Positions 1-4,979 of a stretch of 5,645 nt of DNA are shown here, one piece after another; the stretch's first letter is position 1, and the number at the start of each line of letters is the position of its first letter. The stretch spans positions 1 through 5,645 of the forward strand of contig JAGVZB010000032.1 in the NCBI GenBank assembly GCA_018302915.1, in the 5' to 3' direction. Under the pieces are notes generated by a model, which was given only the letters and a program-made list of their open reading frames with translations, was not told where the DNA came from and ran no database searches. Source of the DNA: Candidatus Woesearchaeota archaeon. GTDB lineage: Archaea; Nanobdellota; Nanobdellia; SCGC-AAA011-G17; GW2011-AR20. Made by a program: the position numbers and the translations under genes.

Positions 1-17
1 TTAACAAAGAATATTAT

Positions 18-185
18 TTAATACTCTTCATCAAAATCATCTGAATGCCTCTCTTTCTTGCTGTATCTTCCGGCCTTCTTCCATCCCATTAAAAAACCCT
101 GCATCTCAGGATCCATCTCTTCTAGTTCCTCTTCGGAAAATTCATCCTCAAATGATTCCCTTTCATCTATAAATTCATCTGACAT
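18..185 (-). CDS. Small acidic hypothetical protein, 55 aa
   Basis: Function unknown. The frame reads MSDEFIDERESF at the start and ends in HSDDFDEEY before a TAA stop. It is dominated by Asp and Glu over its first 28 residues (for example FSEEELEEMDPEM, residues 16-28), followed by a short basic stretch (MGWKKAGRYSKKER, residues 33-46) and a second acidic tail. There is no signal peptide, membrane segment or cysteine pair, so it should be a soluble cytoplasmic protein. The MDPEMQGFLMGWKKAGRY core (residues 24-41) looks like a conserved helix-turn-helix-sized motif rather than random low complexity, but I cannot name a family. The start is well supported by a GGGGGTG ribosome binding site four bases upstream of the ATG. 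It is transcribed divergently from the toroid gene at 296. An adaptor or nucleic-acid mimic role is possible but is guesswork. Confidence 0.75.
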   Translation of the reverse strand: MSDEFIDERESFEDEFSEEELEEMDPEMQGFLMGWKKAGRYSKKERHSDDFDEEY

Positions 186-189
186 TTTA

Positions 190-196
190 CACCCCC
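190..196 (-). promoter_or_regulatory. Ribosome binding site GGGGGTG of the 55-aa gene
   Basis: On the minus strand GGGGGTG lies four bases before the ATG at 185. It pairs with the canonical anti-SD CACCUCC with one G-U wobble. It decides the start and is the main evidence that this short frame is translated. Confidence 0.7.
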
Positions 197-205
197 TAAA
201 TTATT

Positions 206-223
206 ATAAAAGAACTCTTTTAT
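206..223. repeat. Inverted repeat, 8-bp arms, over the 55-aa gene promoter
   Basis: ATAAAAGA, spacer AC, TCTTTTAT: two perfect 8-bp arms with a 2-bp spacer. It overlaps the likely TATA element of the minus-strand 55-aa gene (TTAATAAAAGA, minus strand 226 to 216), so a bound protein would compete with TBP. In such AT-rich DNA an 8-bp palindrome can arise by chance, so the operator reading is an inference. Confidence 0.4.
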
Positions 224-226
224 TAA
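216..226 (-). promoter_or_regulatory. Candidate TATA box of the 55-aa gene
   Basis: Minus-strand TTAATAAAAGA is centred near 221. Archaeal transcription usually starts about 24 bases downstream, here near 197, giving a leader of about 12 bases that just includes the GGGGGTG ribosome binding site. A second A/T-rich candidate (TTTATAATAA, near 202-211) would place the start almost at the ATG and leave out the ribosome binding site, so it is less likely. Confidence 0.35.
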
Positions 227-241
227 GTTAAGTTAAATAAG

Positions 242-265
242 TTTACTGAAAAAGTTTTCAGTAAA
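242..265. repeat. Perfect palindrome, 11-bp arms, candidate operator of the toroid gene
   Basis: TTTACTGAAAA, spacer AG, TTTTCAGTAAA: an exact inverted repeat with 11-bp arms and a 2-bp spacer. It ends two bases before the TATA-like TTTTAAATTTT at 268-278 and covers most of the place where the TFB recognition element (BRE) should be. That is a classic position for a dimeric regulator acting on the gene at 296. The encoded protein has a winged-helix-like C-terminus, so autoregulation is a natural hypothesis. The response regulator or an unlinked protein could bind it instead. Confidence 0.6.
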
Positions 266-267
266 AC

Positions 268-278
268 TTTTAAATTTT
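268..278 (+). promoter_or_regulatory. Candidate TATA box; toroid gene probably leaderless
   Basis: TTTTAAATTTT is centred about 24 bases before the ATG at 296. With usual archaeal spacing the transcript would begin at or within a base or two of the A of the start codon. The bases before the ATG (TCATAATAGT) hold no Shine-Dalgarno sequence, which agrees with leaderless translation. Confidence 0.5.
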
Positions 279-295
279 CGTTTTATCATAATAGT

Positions 296-1582
296 ATGAT
301 ACAAAACATCAATATTAACTTAGAAAAAACAAAAAAATTCTTAATCAGTTCACAGAAAGAAAATGGCTCATGGATCATTCCCTCAAATAAAATAGACCAC
401 AGAAAACCCCCTTATTTTGAAAATCCTTTAGTTTATACATCCAAATGTGTTAGGTCTCTCATAATAATTGGAGGAAATGACTGTTTTGACAATATTTCCA
501 AAGGAATTAATTATTGTTTGAATTATAAATTAAGAAAAGAGGATAATGTCGCGTTGTGGGCTGAAAAACTGGCTTTATTAAATTATACCAATTCAAAATA
601 TTACAATAAAGAAAAAAAAGAGATAATTTATTTTATTCTGAAAAATAAAACCAAAGAGGGATATTGGCCATTCTTTCCAGATACAAGTTCCTTAATAAAT
701 TTTGTAGCATTTTTTTCCTTGTACCCCCATATAAATTTTAAAGAATTTGAACCACTAAAAAATTGGATTAAAAATAATAAAGCTAAAGATGGGATTGGTT
801 GGGGTGATATCTCAGATAAAAATGAATCAAAGACAACACATACTTCATTGTATACATTTATTTTAATTATGCTTGGAGAAGATCCAACATCTGAAGAAAT
901 GAATAAAATAAGAATTTTCTTAGAAAAAAATCAAAATAAGGATGGTGGATGGAGCTCCTCAAGTGTTAAACCAGAAGTGTCTAGTACCTATGGCACCTCT
1001 GTGAATTTAACAACTTTAATGTTATTATCAAAAGACCCTTTTAATATAAAAATTTCTAAAGGAATCAGATTCTTATTGAAATTACAAAAGGAAAATGGTT
1101 ATTGGCCTATAAGAGCTAATGAAGAAATCCAATCTTACTTTCAGATATGGTATGTTATTAGAGTTTTAACAATATACAAATTTCTCAAAGATATGTTAAA
1201 TTCAAATAAATATAAGTTATATAACAAGAGCGTTGATTTAAGGCATATAGTAAGTAATTTATTAATTTCTAGAAGAAATAATTTAGTTAAAGATTTTTCT
1301 TTTTCTTATAATAGGAATATTATCCAGTCTAAAATTTTAGGGACTACCAAAAAGTCTTCTGAAAGAAGAAAAGAAATATTAAGCATCCTAAACAATAAAA
1401 GCCCCCTTTCTTTGATTGAAATCTTTGATATGCTAAAAGAAAAAAAAGAGTTTTCTCATTTAAATAAAAAGTACCATCTTACTCAAATAAAGAATGATAT
1501 TGAATATTTATTATCTTCAAAATTGATTCATGAATATCCAAAGAATAAATTTCTGGTGTTTAACAACTATCTTTCTGACTGA
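296..1582 (+). CDS. Squalene-cyclase-like alpha/alpha-toroid protein with C-terminal winged-helix-like domain
   Basis: Residues 1-300 carry repeats of the squalene cyclase/prenyltransferase toroid fold. The QW-type motif is seen five times: SQKENGSW ending at W26, KTKEGYW at W124, NKAKDGIGW at W169, KNQNKDGGW at W219 and KGIRFLLKLQKENGYW at W270. The last fits the family consensus K-G-x2-F-L-x3-Q-x3-G-x-W exactly. STYGTSVNLTTLMLL (230-244) is the matching inner-helix pattern. The DxDD acid motif of squalene-hopene cyclases is absent, no Asp-Cys-His zinc site of protein prenyltransferases is visible, and the toroid is far shorter than the roughly 630-residue cyclases, so I infer a binding role rather than catalysis. 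Residues 355-426 look like a winged helix: SERRKEILSILNN, LSLIEIFDMLKE, LTQIKNDIEYLLSSKLI, then a wing, HEYPKNKFLVF. No signal peptide or membrane segment is seen. The DNA is very AT-rich. It ends inside the 3' end of the convergent response regulator gene. Confidence 0.8.
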   Translation: MIQNININLEKTKKFLISSQKENGSWIIPSNKIDHRKPPYFENPLVYTSKCVRSLIIIGGNDCFDNISKGINYCLNYKLRKEDNVALWAEKLALLNYTNSKYYNKEKKEIIYFILKNKTKEGYWPFFPDTSSLINFVAFFSLYPHINFKEFEPLKNWIKNNKAKDGIGWGDISDKNESKTTHTSLYTFILIMLGEDPTSEEMNKIRIFLEKNQNKDGGWSSSSVKPEVSSTYGTSVNLTTLMLLSKDPFNIKISKGIRFLLKLQKENGYWPIRANEEIQSYFQIWYVIRVLTIYKFLKDMLNSNKYKLYNKSVDLRHIVSNLLISRRNNLVKDFSFSYNRNIIQSKILGTTKKSSERRKEILSILNNKSPLSLIEIFDMLKEKKEFSHLNKKYHLTQIKNDIEYLLSSKLIHEYPKNKFLVFNNYLSD

Positions 1583-2904
1583 TATTGTTTACACAATTCA
1601 ATATATTTTATCATTTTAGAGTTTATTTTTTCTCCATGCTCTTCTGGCATTTTATTTAAGGACCCTATATAAACACTTTTTAAATGATCCTCAACATCCC
1701 TAGTAAACTTCCTATTTAACCTTATCAGTTCTCTATGCTCTTCACTTGAAGGGTTTATTGAATAAACTGCCGGGCTCATTGTTTTAAGAATCAAAGCTAT
1801 TTCTAAAGCATTGAGATGATTTTGAGGATCGTCTGTGTATACCAACATTTTTTCTTTATCTTCTTGAGATTTTTCTAAAATCATATCATAAAAACTTTTC
1901 ATTTTTATATTTCTATTCTTAACATAATCCCATAAAGTGGTTCCACTAGAAATAATAACTGCATATTGCCATCTTAATATCCTTTTTGATATTCTTCTTA
2001 AGATTTCTTCTGTCCCTATCCCTTTATTAAATTTAGGTAACTTATACCTTTCACTTATAAAATAAGCCCAACTTTGCCAAGATTCTATTCTTGGTGTTAA
2101 TAAACTTAAGAAATCTTCCCCCCATAAGGTCACTCCAGTTATTTTAGTTTGATCAGCAATTGCTCCACTTATCAAATCTCCAATTTCTGGAGATTTTTTG
2201 TTAATGTCTATGGACTCACTCATTAATCTTCCGGATATAAAATGATAAGAATTTTTTAACCATCCTCTTAAAGGATAATTACTTTCTTTTGATGCTCTAT
2301 CCAATAAATTTTTTAATCTTTGTTTTAATTCTATTTTTTTTGTTTCATCTCTTATTTCATCTTCCGTTACAAAGTCTAAATCTAAATCCGTTAATTCGTC
2401 TGGCATAGTTTGTGCTGTTGTATGTCTACTTCCAGTAGCCACTAAACTTCTAACCTCCGGGATTATCCTACTTTCTAAAGTATCCACAATATATCTTATT
2501 CCTTGATCATCGTTTAACAAATGGGTTCTATCATACTTATTTTGCCCTATTAATGATTGTAATAAAGATAAATTAAATGGTTTACGTAAAACTTCATTTA
2601 CACCCAGTCTTCTTAACTCAACATATTCCTTTAATTTTGGATCATAACCGGTTGTAACCAAAACTTCTTTATCTTTAACTGATCCATTACAATTTGTTAA
2701 AAATGTTCTTGCCCCCCCATCTGAAGTATGCAAATCAAGGATAAATGTTTCAAAGATATCATGTTGTGAAGATCCCAATGCTTCAATTACAGAATGATTG
2801 TAAGTTACTCTAAATTCTCCTGTTTTTTCTAGAGATAATTTAATTCCATTACCTAATTCTATATCATCTTCAAGCAATAATACATTTCTGAATGAATTTT
2901 CCAT
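1567..2904 (-). CDS. Orphan response regulator: receiver domain plus uncharacterised C-terminal region
   Basis: Residues 6-120 form a CheY-like receiver with every key residue present: acidic pocket E12-D13-D14 (LLLEDD), phosphoacceptor D57 (FILDLH), switch Thr at 84/85 (VLVTTGY) and K108-P109 (EVLRKPF). It should accept a phosphate from a histidine kinase, but none is encoded in the window. A linker with an acidic stretch follows (169-187, DELTDLDLDFVTEDEIRDE). Residues 190-445 are not a recognised output domain. They are Trp- and charge-rich with predicted helices, and contain a strand-loop WQYAVIISSGTTLWDYVKN (312-330) followed by MLVYTDDPQNHLNALEIA (353-370). That pair recalls the phosphosugar-binding core of DeoR C-terminal (ISOCOT-fold) domains, at low confidence. 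No helix-turn-helix is obvious. The ATG start is supported by GGGGGTT ten bases upstream and by the receiver beginning at once. The gene runs tail to tail with the toroid gene, sharing 16 bp. Confidence 0.85.
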   Translation of the reverse strand: MENSFRNVLLLEDDIELGNGIKLSLEKTGEFRVTYNHSVIEALGSSQHDIFETFILDLHTSDGGARTFLTNCNGSVKDKEVLVTTGYDPKLKEYVELRRLGVNEVLRKPFNLSLLQSLIGQNKYDRTHLLNDDQGIRYIVDTLESRIIPEVRSLVATGSRHTTAQTMPDELTDLDLDFVTEDEIRDETKKIELKQRLKNLLDRASKESNYPLRGWLKNSYHFISGRLMSESIDINKKSPEIGDLISGAIADQTKITGVTLWGEDFLSLLTPRIESWQSWAYFISERYKLPKFNKGIGTEEILRRISKRILRWQYAVIISSGTTLWDYVKNRNIKMKSFYDMILEKSQEDKEKMLVYTDDPQNHLNALEIALILKTMSPAVYSINPSSEEHRELIRLNRKFTRDVEDHLKSVYIGSLNKMPEEHGEKINSKMIKYIELCKQYQSER

Positions 2905-2914
2905 CTACTACTTT

Positions 2915-2921
2915 AACCCCC
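2915..2921 (-). promoter_or_regulatory. Ribosome binding site GGGGGTT of the response regulator gene
   Basis: Minus-strand AGGGGGTTAAA lies ten bases before the ATG at 2904. The same eleven bases precede the TrmB-family gene at 4980, and a close variant precedes the 55-aa gene, suggesting one preferred Shine-Dalgarno form in this genome. Confidence 0.6.
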
Positions 2922-2940
2922 TACAAACCTTAAAAACCAC

Positions 2941-2949
2941 TTTTATAAA
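2941..2949 (-). promoter_or_regulatory. Candidate TATA box of the response regulator gene
   Basis: Minus-strand TTTATAAAA is close to the archaeal TATA consensus, with a purine-rich GAAAGG just upstream as a possible BRE. The predicted transcription start near 2921 gives a short leader that begins around the GGGGGTT ribosome binding site. A second A/T run (TTTTTAA, around 2930-2936) would start transcription too close to the ATG to include it. Confidence 0.5.
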
Positions 2950-2968
2950 CCTTTCTCTTCAAAAAGAC

Positions 2969-2977
2969 TTAAAAATT
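2969..2977 (+). promoter_or_regulatory. Candidate TATA box; ligase gene probably leaderless
   Basis: TTAAAAATT, preceded by the purine run AAAAAGA as a possible BRE, is centred about 24 bases before the ligase ATG. No Shine-Dalgarno sequence lies in the bases before the ATG (AAAACTTATTGTTTGC). This matches a leaderless transcript, as for the toroid gene. Confidence 0.5.
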
Positions 2978-2996
2978 CTCAAAACTTATTGTTTGC

Positions 2997-4664
2997 ATGC
3001 ATTACGAAGAAATAGTCAAGATTTACTCTCAGCTTGAGAAAACAACAAAAAGGCTTGAGAAAGTGGACATAATATCTGAATTTCTTAAAAAAACAAGCAA
3101 AGATAATTTAAGCAAAGTAATTAACCTATTGCAAGGGAAGGTTTATGCCGACTGGGAAGAGCTGAAATTAGGGATGAGCGAAAGGCTAATTCTAAAAGTT
3201 ATCAACCAATCCACAGGAATGCCTTCAGGCAGGATTGAAGCCTTATGGAAGAAAAAAGGTAACTTGGGGAAAGTTGCCGAGGAATTAATCAAGACAAAAC
3301 ACCAGAGAACATTAACAAGCACCAAATTAACCCTGGACAAAGTTTATGAAAACCTGAGAAAATTATCTAGTTTAGAGGGTGAAGGCACCGTAGGAAGAAA
3401 AGTTTCCCTTGTTTCTGAATTATTAAGCAATTCCAACCCCGAGGAAGCAAGACATATTGTCAATACAGTAATTGGGGACTTGAGAGTTGGCGTTGCTGCA
3501 GGAATAATAAGGGATTCCATTGCAAAGGCATTTGACAGGGATGCAAAAGAAATAGAGGACAATTACAATTTAAGCGTTGATTACGGCAAGGTTGCGGAGC
3601 TGTGCAAGGAAGGAAACTTGAACCTGAACTTAATTCCGGGGAAACCAATAAAATTAATGCTTGCAATCAAAGTAAATAACATAGAAGAGGCATTTAAAGC
3701 CCTCGGGGAGAAGGTACAGTGCGAATACAAACTAGACGGCTGCAGACTGCAGTGCCATTTTGACTTGAAAGAAATAAAGTTGTTCACAAGAAGAATGGAG
3801 AATGTCACAAAGCAGTTTCCAGAGGTTGTCAAATGCCTAAAGGAAAATGTCAAAGGAAAAAATTACATCCTTGATTCCGAGGCTGCCGGAATAAACAAGG
3901 AGGGAAGATACATACCTTTCCAGAATATCTCCCAAAGAATAAAAAGAAAGTATGACATTGAAAAAATGGCCAAGGATTTTCCTGTTGAGCTGAATGTCTT
4001 TGATGTTGTTTATCACAATGACAAGAGTTTAATGAATGAACCTTTAATCAAGAGGAGAGAACTGCTTGAAAAAATAATCAATGAGAAGAAAGGAAATATT
4101 ATATTAACCAAAAAATTAATCACTGATGACAAAAACAAAGTTAAGAAATTTTATGATGAAGCCCTGAAGGCAGGAACAGAAGGATTAATGATTAAAAATC
4201 TGCAGAGCGGGTTCAAGCCCGGAAGATACGTTGACGGATGGGTCAAATTAAAACCAACATTGGAGCCTCTTGATCTGGTTATTACAGGAGCCACATGGGG
4301 AGAAGGAAAAAGAAGCAGTTGGCTGTCAAGCTTCATTGTCTCATGCAAGAAGGATGATAATTATTTGGAAATAGGAAGGGTCGGCTCTGGCGTAAAAGAA
4401 AAAAGTGAAGGCGTCAAGTTTTCTTATCTGACAAAAGAGCTAAAGAAATTAACAATCAAAAGCTCTGGGAAAAAAGTTGAAGTAAAACCAAAAATAATTG
4501 TACAGGTAAGTTATGAAGAAATACAAAAATCCCCTTCTTACAGTTCTGGTTATGCATTAAGGTTTCCAAGAATAAATATACTAAGAGAAGATAAAGGATT
4601 AAGCGATGTTGACACCCTTGAAAGAATTAAAAAAATTTACAGGAATCAGCGCGGGCAGAAATAA
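2997..4664 (+). CDS. lig: ATP-dependent DNA ligase, archaeal type
   Basis: Seals 3'-OH/5'-phosphate nicks in DNA (Okazaki fragment joining, repair) through a covalent lysyl-AMP intermediate. Residues 1 to about 205 are the all-helical DNA-binding domain, including the family signature GDLRVGVAAGIIRDSIAKAF (160-179). The nucleotidyltransferase core has motif I EYKLDGCR with nucleophile K245 (K-x-D-G-x-R intact), motif III ILDSEA with E295, motif IIIa with F335 (LNVFDVVY), motif IV EGLMIK (395-400) and motif V WVKLKP (415-420). The C-terminal OB domain follows, with LDLVITGATWGEGKR (425-439) and motif VI LRFPR...REDK (521-533). At 555 residues it is full length for archaeal LigI-type enzymes, and all catalytic residues are present, so it should be active. 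The motif I variant C249 and C253 in place of common Glu/Ile-type residues is unremarkable. Base composition is less AT-rich than the two genes before it. The stop overlaps the next start by one base. Confidence 0.97.
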   Translation: MHYEEIVKIYSQLEKTTKRLEKVDIISEFLKKTSKDNLSKVINLLQGKVYADWEELKLGMSERLILKVINQSTGMPSGRIEALWKKKGNLGKVAEELIKTKHQRTLTSTKLTLDKVYENLRKLSSLEGEGTVGRKVSLVSELLSNSNPEEARHIVNTVIGDLRVGVAAGIIRDSIAKAFDRDAKEIEDNYNLSVDYGKVAELCKEGNLNLNLIPGKPIKLMLAIKVNNIEEAFKALGEKVQCEYKLDGCRLQCHFDLKEIKLFTRRMENVTKQFPEVVKCLKENVKGKNYILDSEAAGINKEGRYIPFQNISQRIKRKYDIEKMAKDFPVELNVFDVVYHNDKSLMNEPLIKRRELLEKIINEKKGNIILTKKLITDDKNKVKKFYDEALKAGTEGLMIKNLQSGFKPGRYVDGWVKLKPTLEPLDLVITGATWGEGKRSSWLSSFIVSCKKDDNYLEIGRVGSGVKEKSEGVKFSYLTKELKKLTIKSSGKKVEVKPKIIVQVSYEEIQKSPSYSSGYALRFPRINILREDKGLSDVDTLERIKKIYRNQRGQK

Positions 4665-4849
4665 TGCTGGAGGATGATATCATCAAAATTAGGCTGTACA
4701 ATCAATTCATGGAGATTCACAGAAATGGAGGGTTTAGTTCCAAGATGGGAAGCATTGATTACTGGAGGGAATGCAGGGAGTATACCGAGAGGGAATTTCA
4801 TAAAATAAAATATGGACTAGAAGATATTTCTGAAAGAATTGATGAATAG
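4664..4849 (+). CDS. Small charged hypothetical protein coupled to the ligase, 61 aa
   Basis: Function unknown. The start codon shares its A with the ligase stop codon (TAATG), so translation is probably coupled by termination-reinitiation and the two genes form one transcript. The protein is rich in charged residues and likely helical: MLEDDIIKIRLYNQFMEIHR, a short glycine-containing turn (NGGFSSKMG, residues 21-29), then a longer amphipathic stretch from DYWRECREYTEREF to the acidic end LEDISERIDE. There is one cysteine and no membrane segment or signal peptide. A helical hairpin that binds a partner is a fair structural guess. The tight link to the ligase hints at DNA replication or repair but does not prove it. 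Its composition resembles the ligase rather than the AT-rich pair upstream. Confidence 0.7.
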   Translation: MLEDDIIKIRLYNQFMEIHRNGGFSSKMGSIDYWRECREYTEREFHKIKYGLEDISERIDE

Positions 4850-4886
4850 TTACACTACATAATTATTACACTTTAGAATAGCAATG

Positions 4887-4896
4887 TTTAAATATT
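4887..4896 (+). promoter_or_regulatory. Candidate TATA box of the TrmB-family gene
   Basis: TTTAAATATT is the best TATA match in this gap. It predicts a start near 4916, hence a leader of about 63 bases, long for an archaeal gene and unlike the leaderless or very short leaders elsewhere in the window. Confidence 0.4.
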
Positions 4897-4916
4897 AAGA
4901 GAATACCTATTAACAA

Positions 4917-4934
4917 GTAATAAGTTATTATTAC
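4917..4934. repeat. Inverted repeat at the predicted trmB transcription start
   Basis: GTAATAA, spacer GTTA, TTATTAC: perfect 7-bp arms. It lies at the predicted transcription start, where a bound repressor would block initiation. It could be an autoregulatory site for the protein encoded downstream, but it does not resemble the known TATCAC-N5-GTGATA site of Thermococcales TrmB, and A/T-rich palindromes are common. Confidence 0.4.
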
Positions 4935-4955
4935 AAAAAATTCAACAAAAAAGAG

Positions 4956-4969
4956 GGGTGATTACACCC
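4956..4969 (+). promoter_or_regulatory. Small RNA hairpin just upstream of the trmB ribosome binding site
   Basis: GGGTG, loop ATTA, CACCC: five perfect pairs, four of them G-C, in the leader one base before the GGGGGTT ribosome binding site. Its left arm sits in GAGGGGTGAT, itself close to an extended Shine-Dalgarno sequence but too far (about 16 bases) from the start codon. The stem might insulate the true site or act as a protein-binding element. Confidence 0.35.
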
Positions 4970-4970
4970 A

Positions 4971-4977
4971 GGGGGTT
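4971..4977 (+). promoter_or_regulatory. Ribosome binding site GGGGGTT of the TrmB-family gene
   Basis: AGGGGGTTAAA runs directly into ATGATG. The spacing is short (about 2 bases) for the first ATG at 4980 and better (about 5) for the second at 4983, so translation may really begin at the second Met. The protein differs by only one residue. Confidence 0.6.
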
Positions 4978-4979
4978 AA

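Larger units (their letters stand above)
4850..4979. other. Intergenic leader and promoter region before the TrmB-family gene
   Basis: No gene is seen in these 130 bases. They hold a repeated TTACACT (4850-4856 and 4866-4872), a TATA-like element, an inverted repeat and a small GC-rich hairpin. No clear oligo-T archaeal terminator follows the 61-aa gene, so its transcript may continue into this region. Confidence 0.5.

Noticed and set aside
296..1200. Functional squalene-hopene cyclase or terpene-making enzyme
   Set aside because: The QW repeats are present but the DxDD protonation motif is absent and the toroid is about half the usual length, so an enzyme call is not supported.
1550..1600. 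Bidirectional terminator hairpin at the convergent gene ends
   Set aside because: No stable inverted repeat or long oligo-T run was found in the 16-bp overlap or right beside it.
191..2923. Direct repeat ACCCCCTA at 191-198 and 2916-2923 flanking the accessory pair, as a target-site duplication
   Set aside because: Both copies are the complement of G5 ribosome binding sites in front of minus-strand genes, which explains the match without an insertion event.
3143..4348. Several minus-strand open frames of 65-90 codons inside the ligase gene (3143-3340, 3344-3562, 3460-3666, 3581-3853, 4151-4348)
   Set aside because: They lie antisense to a gene with every ligase motif intact, have no recognisable domains or ribosome binding sites, and are low-complexity Leu/Ser/Phe translations typical of antisense frames.
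4850..4872. TTACACT direct repeat (4850-4856, 4866-4872) as the start of a CRISPR-like or iteron array
   Set aside because: Only two 7-base copies exist, with no regular further units; this is within chance for AT-rich spacer DNA.
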